This document shows, piece after piece, positions 10,287 to 20,638 of a DNA stretch of 64,000 bases. Origin of the DNA: Adineta ricciae. Its lineage: Eukaryota > Rotifera > Eurotatoria > Adinetida > Adinetidae. The stretch covers positions 1-64,000 of the forward strand of contig CAJNOJ010000253.1 of assembly GCA_905250025.1 (NCBI GenBank). Reading direction: 5' to 3'. The notes below the pieces were generated by a model. The model was not told the DNA's origin, did no database searches, and saw only the letters and a list, made by a program, of their open reading frames with translations. The number at the start of each line of letters is the position of its first letter. The first letter of the stretch is position 1. The translations under genes were made by a program, and so were the position numbers.

Positions 10287-11366
10287 TCAAGCCGATTCTA
10301 AAACTGAAACATTTAGTGCAGGAATTTCCGGCATGATTTGATTGTTAGTATTTAATCTAATGTGTCTTGGCAAATGTATCAAATTGAAGATACTACGAGA
10401 CATTTTTCGAATAAAATATTTAACCTGACCGCGAAATCGGGATGAAATTATTAAAAATAGATAAAAATTGATCTAAAACACAAAAGCAAACAAATCATTC
10501 GGAAAATCAATCTATTTAAGCATTACTGAAAAGTTTGTATATACCAAAGAATATAAGATTGCAGCAATGAGAATCATAATTGTTGAATTGAGGTCATTGT
10601 TGCTACTGGGAACATTCAATTGATATAACGAAGTGATGATATAAGGTAAACCAAAGAAAATCAATGATACAACTCGAATCAGGATCATGGATGTCAATTG
10701 TTGATCTAATCGTCTTCGTCGAATGGGAACTTGTCTTCGAACTATTCGACGAACATGTCGATATGACAACAAACTAAATGTCATTGTGATGAGAAGTGGC
10801 AATGCATTACTCAACACTGGAAAGTAGAAATAAGACAAGTACTTCCTCATCATTACATTATAAATTGAACATCCAAATGAGGATTGATCAATTGAAGCAT
10901 AAATGTAGAACAAAATTCCGTGAGACGATGAAAGGAGTAAGGTTATGATGAGAAATAAATATGCACATTTCATTGTGCTCAGTTGACGAATGGCATAACG
11001 ATGATGAGTGGAGAAATATTGATCGATTGTTGTGAAACATATTGTGAACAATGAACATAAACCAAAGAGTTGAATTAAACCAGAATGAAACTTACACCAC
11101 TGAAGTGACACGAGTGTTGGATCGACTCTGAGAATACCGATTGAAATACGTGATGAACAAACAAAGATCAATAATCCAATGTTTGAATAGGATTCAGCGA
11201 CTAGATAAAAACTCGAAGGAGTTTTGTGAAAGATTTTAAGATTTGTTAAAATGATGATTAGAGATAAATTACTAATAAGACCGACAACTAAGTTAAATAA
11301 ACCAAAGATAAAACGAACTTCATCTGTGATATCACGAAGATATGCGATTGTGGAATTCAATGACAT
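10287..11366 (-). CDS. Rhodopsin-like G-protein coupled receptor, copy 3 (two exons)
   Basis: Third intact family member. Exon 1 is 10527-11366 (280 codons, MSLNSTIAYL start; an upstream ATG at 11393 is possible but not shared with paralogues). Exon 2 is 10287-10472. The 54-nt intron 10473-10526 (GTAATG donor, TTTTAG acceptor) interrupts TM7 at the family position. Product 341 aa. Seven hydrophobic segments, TTIDQY after TM3, basic loop RRIVRRQVPIRRRR before TM6. The segment around TM3 differs most from the other copies (SGLIQLFGLCSLFTICF), suggesting divergence of the binding pocket. Unlike copies 1 and 2 it is not followed by a tRNA-Ser gene within this window. Confidence 0.85.
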
Positions 11367-14331
11367 TGTTGGACTTTGTTTTATATGTTTCATAGAGTTC
11401 TTTTCTGCTTATTCAGTCAATAAAGATAATGCACCTTACTTTTTAGTCATTTATTTTTAAAAAAATGTGCCCTTTTTCCATTGAAACTTACGACGAAGAA
11501 TATTCTCGAAGTGCTAATTAATTTTCCTCATTATTTCGGCATTAAAGTATTAAAGAGATTCCTTTCAATATTACTTGGGAAGTTATTGATATTACATATA
11601 ACAGATTTATACGAAGAATCGTTAAAAATGTGTAAAGTATGGAAGAGACTTTTCAGAAAGTATTCATCGATATTTCGTAAAAGAATATCTCTGAACATTT
11701 TTCACAAGAACGCTTTTAAAGTTTTAAAGTCTCCATTACGTAAAGCAATAACTGATTTCTCAGAATACACAACGCTGGTCGAGATCGAGACAGACTCGCT
11801 TAGCAATCAACTGAATTAATAAATCGCCAAACAGTAAATCCAAAATCCAGGCATAACATATCTGAAACAATGATTTAGCATTATATCTACTGTTTGAACT
11901 TCATAGTCGTGTATAACTGTGTGGCGCATAAATCCTCGTTGACTCTTGTTTTCCAGTGAAGGCATCGTGTACTCACTCAGAGTAATTAATATAAACGGTC
12001 CATTCGAAGAAAAGTTTATCCATTTTCTGCACCAGCATGAATTTGATAAGGAAAGATAGATTTTTTATGAACCTCAACATATTACATATACGCGTTTTCT
12101 TATTAATATGTCAAGAAACGTGATCGAGGGTCATTTAGTTTACTCGTCGATTTGATTTGTCATTACCATATGATGCGTAATGTTTTTTTATTGTGAATAC
12201 TCGATTGGTTCGTTTTAAAAGCCAACATCAAGTTGAACGGTTTCATGATACGGTTAAATTTTTACCTTGAATTCAAGGTTAGTTCAATAATTCTCTCAGA
12301 GGAATTTCTGTCAGTTGTAATATCGTTGAAAATGACATATTTGCTCTTCCTGCTTTCTCATGCTCATCCTCAAGAGAATGATGATGTACGAAGCACCCCT
12401 TTCATTATTCTAAACACGGCCATTTCCAATACAAAAGTCGAAATCAAGTTTTTATTGAAATATTAATAAAAATAAGACAAATAAATTAGCATTGTAAAAA
12501 ATATATAATCGTATCCAAAAAGTTCCGATGACTGAAAGAGGTAATTGTGCTACTTTCTTTACACACATGTGGTACACGATTTAATATTGCGCTGAAAATT
12601 TTCGATCGAGGGATTTCTGCAATACCGGTAATTTCATCTCCTGATATTGTCATACTTTCTTGCTAACCAATAAAAGTAACACGGATTCCGACAGGATATT
12701 TGCGATCCAGAGCAATAAATTGTTTCAAGAAATAACTTTGGTTGGTAAGATCTCCTGATGATGGAATCATTTTGGATTCCGCTTTTAGCCAAATGAATGA
12801 ATATTATGGAGTTTACTAATAGGTTTGTGGATCGAAGAAACAAAATGGCACAGAAAGAAGCGACTTTTTCATGTCATGGTTTGCATTTTATCTGTTCAAT
12901 GTATAAGTCCACTTTCAAGAAAATACTTTTATAGTCGTTTAGGAATAAAATTGTTCAATTAGTCGGTGTTTGATGAAACTGCATGTTTCAATTCACATAT
13001 GTGATATACTTTTCAAATGATATATCCTCGTTTAAACAGTTAAGAACGTCTTTTTTCATAAAATATGAACATATATGGTGAAAGGATCTTTTACAGATAA
13101 CTTGTGTACAATTGATCACATTGGCCTTCGAATCTTTTTCAATTCCGTAGCTTTAGTAAGAGCAGTATTAAACATTTATATACGTTTGCATTATCAGAAA
13201 ATGTGTGCTTGACATCTGTACCTACATACGAAGAAATCTAATATTCTAACTGTTACACGTATGTGTACTACTTCGTAACTCACGAATTTGACCTGCACAC
13301 GTCACAATTCAAAACGCTCTAAAAGAACATTTCATGTTCTCCTTCCTTCTCGTACATAGGACGCATCAAGTTCCAGATCGTATTTCGATGTCTCTTATCA
13401 AACGTAGGTACGGTGAAACTTTGATTCCATAATCTTATCACATGTTGGGACTTAACCCATCATGTCAATGCGCGATCGTTGATGATCAACGTTTGTTTTC
13501 ATGCGTGATTGTACATATCGCAGAGTTATATATAAAGCTCGCGCGCGAAATCAAGTATCGGTGGGTTTTCTTTTTAATCAAACCCAGCGTTGAAAAGACG
13601 ATCTGGATGTGCGTATTGGAGTGGGTAAAAGACGACCACATAGGAAAGTTTCGAGTTAGATATGATCGTCGCATCTATGAGCTATAACTAAAATATCTTT
13701 AGGGGCATAAATATTCGTTAGTTATATATCTAATTCATCGAAAAATTTGACAGAAATGAAAGATTCTTCGTCATCAACTGTGTTAATACTCAAGAAAATG
13801 AGATTTTGTTCATATTGACTGTTCACTTGCTATAATGTCTGGTAAATGAGATCAAGGTTGGAGAAGATGGCATTCACTTAGAACCATATTTTGTGTCCAC
13901 GATTCGTCTCCTTCAGCTTCACTTAACGAACCAATGCATTGATCAATGTGGCTGAATAAATCTCTGCATTTTAGTCGTATGCAGAATAAAAAAGTGTTCT
14001 AGTGAAATCTGCTTAAGAATCACAAGAGGAATGACGTCATAAGTAAAGCAACTAAATACCTGATGAAAGGACAAAAGTCTCCATCACATTTAGAACAATG
14101 TTCTGTGCTTATCAATGCTTGAATATCATAACAGTGTCATTTTACAACGACAATGGTGGATGACGTGTGAATTAGTCATTCAAATTCATTGCAATGACAT
14201 CCTCGCTTGTTGTTGTTGAGATTTATGACAGTTTTGAATGGATTTCGTTGAATGGCGGGTGTGGGTGAGGATGTGAAAGAAAGGTGAAAGTATCTCTTGC
14301 ATAAATAGATTTGACAAATTCAGACACTTGA
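11367..14331. other. 3-kb gene-poor region
   Basis: AT-rich sequence with many short open frames, several starting only with TTG (for example 11481 and 12233), none with a recognisable motif. At 14256-14274 there is a telomere-like motif CGGGTGTGGGTGAGGATGT, repeated exactly in intron 1 of the EF-hand gene. Otherwise nothing is seen. Confidence 0.4.
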
Positions 14332-15164
14332 TCATAGAGTTGTTGTTTTAGTTAGAGATTCATTGATAAAAACACGAATTTTGAAATGATTTGACTTTAA
14401 ATGTCCAGTGATTTTTTGAGCAACCTGATGAATCTCTGTAAATTTTGCTATAAAACTTGCATAATCGATTCGCACGTTCTTTGTTTCATCGAGCAAAATC
14501 AGATTACGCAGAAGCTTTGCAACATCATTGGAATATGTCGTGGAAATTTCGTGTTTCAAATCATTCTAAAACAAGGGAGAAAAGAAAATCTGAGCGATAG
14601 AGACTTTGTCTTTGAAAATACAATAAACGATATACAAAACATGCAAATAGTTCAGTTACAATGAATGTATGTTCGATGGATGAGCCATTTTCTTAAAGAT
14701 TCTAGATTTGTTGTTTTGGTTTATAATAATCATACATTCATTTTCTCTAAAAAAACACAAACAAAGTTTTTCAAAAAAAAATCAAACGCACTTGATTTTC
14801 GACAAATCCATTCCATAGTCATATGTGACAAACTGTATTACATTCGCTTCTTTCGATGCATCATCGATGAGAGATTTTTGTCCATTGAGAAGAATTTCTC
14901 AATCATGACTATCAGTTAAAGAGCAAACTATAACGTTAATTCCTTGAAGAGCTTTTTCGAGACTCAGTTCCATCGAGTTCACCTGAAATCAATCGAGTAC
15001 CTTGATTTCGATAGTTTTCCAACATTTTCTTGTTCGCTTCATCCTAAATTTAAAGAATCGTCTCGACTTAATTGTCAAATTTCTTTGAAACAAGCAGTGA
15101 CACATGAAAATTGTCTTGTCTTGCGAGAAAACTCTTCGTAGCTTTTGCTCCAACAATGATTATA
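14332..15164 (-). pseudogene. NmrA-like NAD(P)-binding oxidoreductase relic
   Basis: Reading 15164 downward gives IIIVGAKATKSFLARQDNF (the Rossmann GxxGxxG turn is spoiled), then ENYRNQGTRLISGELDGTES, a frameshifted LEKALQGINVIVCSL, a later SLIDDASKEANVIQFV with YGMDLSKIK and GENECMIIINQNN, and finally the open stretch 14559-14332 with TTYSNDVAKLLRN and FTEIHQVAQKITGH. The order matches isoflavone-reductase/NmrA-type atypical short-chain dehydrogenases. Multiple stops and shifts show it is dead. The plus-strand open frames here are antisense shadows. Confidence 0.75.
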
Positions 15165-15240
15165 TTCTTATACGTTCTATCCGAACAAAATCAGAAGATA
15201 TTCTGCGAAAAAAACGAATATTGTGTGTATCTATCGTTAA

Positions 15241-16899
15241 TTAATCGGATTTTATTTTAAAAATAAATTTAAATTTCGATTTGCCAAGAAAAGTATTTGT
15301 GATTACAATTTGTTGTTTCGATTCATACACATGAAGATTATGTCGGAATCGGTTTGCGAAAATTTTTTCTAAGACTAATTGAACTTCACGATCGTCACTT
15401 TGAAAATATTCGAACGGAATGACCAATTTCCAAATGTTCGATTTCGATAAACCTAATAAACTTTTCCAACCTCGTCGTGCGTATAATGGAATTGACATAG
15501 GAAGAGCTGAGCTTAATACTAAAATCAGTTTCGTATGCAAACCTCGTTCATTAAGTCCACGATGTGAAAACTTCTCCAAAATGATATTTTCAAAGTGAAT
15601 CTCTTTCAAATTCGAATGAAATTCGCCATTTGTATAATCAAAACATATTTGTGGACCTTTTGCAAATCCAATATACGGAATTGATTCCGATAAGAATTCC
15701 TCTTCGGATATTTCGATGTTATTGGTCAATTGAAACGTCCAGTGGTTTTCGTAAATATTCTTAAAATAGAATCCAACATTGCCATCGGAATCTGTTCCTT
15801 GCACTCGTAGTTGTCGATTATTTTGTCCCCATCCGATTTGAAAGACCGAGATATTTTTCGTTAAACGAGCGTTTTCATGAAGATTTATCGCTGGTTGTTG
15901 AATCCAATCTTCGGGCGGAAGAAAACGAACGAGTGGTACGTAATTCTTTCGATTGTAAGTCGACGTCAATGCTGGATTTGATCCAATTGAATCAAAATCA
16001 GCAAATCGTGTGTACATTTTATTAATTTCTTGTCCGAATTCATTTTTTGCTCGTTGCAAAAGAAATAAAGTCGAGCCACTTGTTGCCATCGACTCGGCAA
16101 TGAATTGTCCATCTTCTGGCGTCGTTAATTCATTATGAAATTTGTTTTGTAGCCAGGGATCAGCAAAGAATATTCGCGTTCCATCTTCATTCAAACAATA
16201 AATCGTTGTCACACCGACGTAAGGATCCGGATGCTTCTTTCCATTCATATCTGTGTAATACATTGTATCAAGACCTTTATGTGACATGCAAACATTTCGA
16301 TTGTTTTTCAAAGATTTTAATATCGGGTTTTTAAATAGATTGACAATAAGTGAAACCCCATCCATGTTAAACCATTTTTGTGTCCATTTCACTCGTGATT
16401 CAATGATTTTCCATTGGGGACAATCAAATGAAACTTGGCAAATAATTTGATTACTTTTGGCATAATGGATAATTTCATTTTGGTCAATCGCTAAAATATT
16501 ATCGCCATCGACACTAATTGATGTTAATGGTGTTTGAAACTGATCGATAAAACCGTTGTCACCGAATAATTTATATGGTGCATTGTGATGTGCACCTATT
16601 GGTTTAAACCAAATTTTACTGTAACGAATAATGTAATAAAATTTCGAATCCATTGTTGCCGTTCGAGTTGATACATATATTGGAGGAACTTCGGTAGAAT
16701 CAATCTCCTCATTATTCTTTAGAGCAGATTGTTTATTATTATGTTTACTTAGCAATTTTAAAGGATATGTTAATATGACAAATAAAATTGATGCTAAGCG
16801 GGGTATTAACCTTCTTTTTGCAAAAACGACTTTTTCAATAACTTTGTCTTGAAATGGATCGATTGGGTAGGGACGTAAAGTATCCCTGTCATTTTCCAT
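15241..16899 (-). CDS. Intronless 552-aa membrane-anchored protein of bacterial type, function unknown
   Basis: Single uninterrupted frame with an ATG start at 16899. Residues about 28-50 (KRRLIPRLASILFVILTYPL) form one basic-flanked hydrophobic segment, so the protein is probably anchored with its bulk on one side of a membrane. The rest is rich in beta-strand-like blades (ISVDGDNILAID, GVTTIYCLNEDGTRIFFADP, ATSGSTLFLLQR, MYTRFADFDSIG), suggesting a beta-propeller. From memory these motifs resemble uncharacterised bacterial proteins carrying an SASGST motif and a MYTRLYDFD-like motif; this could not be searched. No introns, in contrast to the receptor and EF-hand genes, fits horizontal acquisition. 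Catalytic role unknown. It stands alone, with a pseudogene downstream and a 3.7-kb gene-free region upstream. Confidence 0.75.
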   Translation of the reverse strand: MENDRDTLRPYPIDPFQDKVIEKVVFAKRRLIPRLASILFVILTYPLKLLSKHNNKQSALKNNEEIDSTEVPPIYVSTRTATMDSKFYYIIRYSKIWFKPIGAHHNAPYKLFGDNGFIDQFQTPLTSISVDGDNILAIDQNEIIHYAKSNQIICQVSFDCPQWKIIESRVKWTQKWFNMDGVSLIVNLFKNPILKSLKNNRNVCMSHKGLDTMYYTDMNGKKHPDPYVGVTTIYCLNEDGTRIFFADPWLQNKFHNELTTPEDGQFIAESMATSGSTLFLLQRAKNEFGQEINKMYTRFADFDSIGSNPALTSTYNRKNYVPLVRFLPPEDWIQQPAINLHENARLTKNISVFQIGWGQNNRQLRVQGTDSDGNVGFYFKNIYENHWTFQLTNNIEISEEEFLSESIPYIGFAKGPQICFDYTNGEFHSNLKEIHFENIILEKFSHRGLNERGLHTKLILVLSSALPMSIPLYARRGWKSLLGLSKSNIWKLVIPFEYFQSDDREVQLVLEKIFANRFRHNLHVYESKQQIVITNTFLGKSKFKFIFKIKSD

Positions 16900-17144
16900 G
16901 CTTTTCAGATATTAAGTTTGTAATTCATAACGAAAGAAATAAAAAAAAACAAAATGGAAGGTTATTTCACAATCACAATCTTTGTCGTTGATAATATTTT
17001 TTCTCACGAACCTTACAGATGTCGTTAACTTTAGGTCCGCTATTCAGATCATATTTTATTTTAAACTAGATAACGGATATCGATACTTTTATATTGTTAA
17101 ACTCAAACATATTTTCAACAAAGGATCTAAATTCGAGTTGGCAA

Positions 17145-17263
17145 CGTAGTGGAAGTTAGCAGCGGATTCGAGTATTTCTTGCTGATATTCGCTCAAGGAC
17201 TTGTGATGGATCTATAAGCTCTTGTGATGGATAGATTTCATCATTCTGCATCGAATGGTGTAA
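17145..17263 (+). repeat. Dispersed repeat, inverted partner at 24782-24879
   Basis: The segment from CGTAGTGGAAGTTAGCAGCG to GCATCGAATGGTGTA is the reverse complement of 24782-24879 with few changes, except for a ~20-bp internal duplication of the CTTGTGATGGAT motif here. No coding capacity; probably part of a transposable element. Confidence 0.8.
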
Positions 17264-18708
17264 GATGCGTGGGGCATCATCGACCATAAGTGAGGACTAT
17301 ACCAGCAAATACTAGTAAAATAAGTAGCTGCCTAATTCGACTGATAATATAAGTGACCAATTCCTAGCACCCTTAGGAATAGAAATAGATTTAGTTTTTC
17401 GAAATTTTACCGGTGCTCAGCCCTCTCAGATGAAAATTCCTGGCGCCGCCTCTAAGTTCAAGTTTATATAACATCGATTGAATATTTTTTTTATTGTTTT
17501 GACTTGTTTCTACAAATGAGTTTCACCTAAACGATCTTTGTAAAACTGTTCACATGAATAATTACCATTCATTCTTACCTTAAATTTCGCGCTGATTTAT
17601 TCAATATCCATTTTATTACGATGTGCGGTATGATACAACCTTTAATTTCATTTAAACAGCCTGTGATATATAGAAAAGATCAGACATCAGAAGAAAATCA
17701 GAAAGACTTTCAAAATTCGGACATTTTCCTGTCTTTTCAGACGATCTGGTAACCATGGTATAGAACCTTCTACACGTTAACTCAAAAAAAAAGCAGGATG
17801 CTCTACTTCAAATATAAACAACAGCGAATCTTAATCAGACCAAGTTGCAAAACTCTAGCTCACATGTTTTAACGCCGTATAATTTTTCCTTTCGAGATAT
17901 CTAAAGGATAGTGAGTTCAGGGAACTGTTCGTTGTAATTGTTCAATTCCAGAACTAGATTAGACAACCCTATGCATGCATGACAGAAATAGTGTGTCACA
18001 AAGTCTATCATTCTGTGGTGTAGTGTCTTCATAATTGTTTGAACCGTCAATGACAGTTTCTTTGGCGTGAGTTCTATTGTATTACACGCTGTATTCAGCG
18101 CTCTGTAGTTATAGTATGTTATCAACGATAACGGCTCAACCCACGAGAAAACTTAGAAACAGATACCACTGATCGCCGCGGTTTCGAAAATGCGCGGTGA
18201 AATGTAGATTAGCAGCGGTATTTGAGAGGCGCCATCTGCCACAAGTTTATATTCTGCGATCTTCAAATTTTCCCTAAGGATATCGGTGTCCAGAATATTT
18301 TAGTTCTTGTTTTTAATTAGACCTTTCATCTATTTTTTTGTCATGGGAATGTATCGCAACAACTTCGATACTTTAAATCACGGTACGATAAAAAGGAATT
18401 CAAACTCAAATCGATTTATCTCTCTTTTAGTTGATAAACGGCATGATTTATTAGAAAAGTTAACGAGAGAATATAAACGCACTTGATTTTTTATCAACCT
18501 ATAATAAACTGAGCATCTTCTCTATTATTATCTGTCTTGAAATGTACCTTGAAGATATTCAAACAAGGAGTACTTTGTTACAGATAAGCTCACTCATGTA
18601 GATAATATTCATCGTTAGAGGTATATAAAGATTTAATAAACGCCAATTTGCTCTCATACATGTATTTCATTAAAAATTTAGTTTATCGTTGAAACTCAAA
18701 CGTAGATT

Positions 18709-18994
18709 CACTGCAAAAAAATCCGTAGGGAATAATAAACCCTCCAAAGGGATTTATTAAACTAATTAATTCGTTGAGATACATTTTTTCTGTTTATTAG
18801 CATCATAAATCTTTTGATATAACCTAAAATGTTTATCAGATTGCAACGTATAAAATACTTTTTTGAGTAGATCACAAGAGACAGTATATCAAAATATTTA
18901 TGATGCTAATAAACGGAAGAAACGTATCTTAAAGAGTTTACCAGTTTGATAAATCATTTTAGAGAGTTTAGTGTTCACCACAGATTTTTCAGTG
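18709..18994. mobile_element. Palindromic MITE-like element, 286 bp
   Basis: The ends CACTGCAAAAAAATC and GATTTTTCAGTG are inverted, and long internal arms match: ATTAGCATCATAAATC with TTTTGATAT at ~18800 against ATATCAAAATATTTATGATG with CTAATAAACG at ~18888. The whole unit can fold back on itself. No open frame. A clear target-site duplication is not seen (left flank CGTAGATT, right flank TTGTACAA), so the superfamily is not assigned. Confidence 0.75.
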
Positions 18995-19908
18995 TTGTAC
19001 AAATCATTTTTGACGGATACATTTGAGATACGTGTACTAAATACTATATGTGTTGTTTTCTCAAAATATCGATTTACAGATATAGCAGTTATTATCTCTC
19101 AACTCGTTAGGTCATTTAACAACGCGCAGTATCACGATCAATCAGCTACACGATTGTAATAAACGAATGTTTTTCTTCTAAGTGTAACTTCATCAAGATA
19201 GATTATTCATTTAAACATCACTAAGCATCAATATAGATGATAAATAGGAGTCTTTCAGCTACATAGTGCATAGTTTGTTGTCATTTGAGCATCTAGAGAA
19301 GTTAGAAAAATTGTGAAATCCGTAGAGGTCTTTAGTATTCGTCAGATTCATATAAACTCACTAGTAAATGAAACGCATCGATCGAAATCGGAAAGTTTCT
19401 CGATACAGACAAGAAAGACTATATCACTCAATCTTAATATGAACATCACCAGATGGTTCAATGGAATTAGGGGAATCGAAACATAAACCTTTTTATCTCT
19501 TATTTTTCTCTCCAGACGTTGAAGTTGCTTATATTACGTCGTTTATTCTCTTTCGGAGTCGCAACCCAGATGTTTTATCTCTTTTGTTTGCGATATCTTT
19601 ATTAGTTCTGCGCATTCGTCACTTTGTTATATATACATATATAACATATGTCTTCGAGAAAAACTGTCTTTTTTTAGGGTGAGGGGAGTAGTGTAGAAAT
19701 CGTTAATTCGATTCGAGTTTTAAAACTTTCGTTCGAATTCTAAATCTTTCGGTTTAGAAATCGAGCACTCGAGTTTTAAACTTTTAAACTTCTAAATCTA
19801 GAATTCCAAGTTTCGAGCTTTCCGCTTATCGCCAACTAACGGAAACGGATGCCGTTCACATTAGCCCGACTATGCCATTACAGGCTGCACCCTACCCACA
19901 ATCCTCAA

Positions 19909-19934
19909 CCACACCCTCACTCTCACCCACACCC

Positions 19935-19968
<34 letters not shown>

Positions 19969-19984
19969 CCACGCCCTCACTCTC
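19909..19984. repeat. Telomere-like hexamer array (CCCACA/CCCTCA)
   Basis: Tandem C-rich hexamers: ACACCCTCACTCTCACCCAC, then CCCACA units and a run of CCCTCA units. CCCACA is the complement of TGTGGG, the telomeric repeat reported for bdelloids. The array is degenerate and internal, so it is an interstitial telomere-like tract rather than a chromosome end. Confidence 0.7.
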
Positions 19985-19992
19985 AAGATATT

Positions 19993-20062
19993 CAGCCAGT
20001 TAATAATTGCTAATCAGCCAGTTAATAATTGCTAATCAGTCAGTTAATAACTGCTAATCAGT
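19993..20062. repeat. 22-bp minisatellite, about three copies
   Basis: The unit CAGCCAGTTAATAATTGCTA plus AT repeats head to tail, then decays into related GTTAGTTGATAG sequence. It directly follows the telomere-like hexamers, within a 500-bp low-complexity block (19680-20210) built of CGAGTTTTAAA-type motifs. Confidence 0.75.
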
Positions 20063-20638
20063 TAGTTGATAGATTATAGGTACTTAATCGTTTAATATTT
20101 AGCATCTAGTTAGTGCATATTTAATAGCCAATTAGTTAAGAGTTTAAAACTCGATTTTGTAGTTTTAATACTCGAATCGAGTCTTCGACTTTTACATGTA
20201 TGAATACTCGATGGGAGGACACCATCTGTGCTTTCACAAATGTAGATTTTGCAATTCTCTGGGCGCTTTTGGCTTTAACATAGATAAGCAATAATGGTTT
20301 TTTCCCTTGTGTGTATATAAAAATTTATTATCTTATATACTTAGTCTTCTCGCTGTAGACAAATATATCTGTCTATTTCTTTCACGCTTTTTGTGTGTGA
20401 TGTTTTTCTCCTATTTAAGGGATCTCGTAAGCAGTGGGGTGAGGGTGAGCTCGAGTTTGGATGTGAGTTGAGTAAGAACTAAGTGTATCATGTGCATCCC
20501 CTCACACTCTGTCACACGCTGTGGTTTTAAATTAAAAGTTTTCAATCGTATAGTTTGCTTCGATTAGTAATTATTAAAATATTTTAGAGCTAAATTCAAT
20601 TCGACTTGCCTTTGAATAATTCAAAAAGTCTTCGGAAA

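Larger units (their letters stand above)
16900..20638. other. 3.7-kb region without genes, rich in repeats
   Basis: Holds a dispersed repeat (17145-17263), a palindromic MITE-like element (18709-18994), telomere-like hexamers (19909-19984) and a 22-bp minisatellite (19993-20062), each listed separately. Short open frames at 18971 and 19461 lack motifs. No RNA gene was recognised. Confidence 0.5.

Noticed and set aside
11481-11819. 112-codon plus-strand open frame
   Set aside because: It begins with TTG, has no internal early ATG and no recognisable domain.
14401-15141. Plus-strand open frames of 65-87 codons
   Set aside because: They overlie the minus-strand NmrA-like relic and have no motif of their own.
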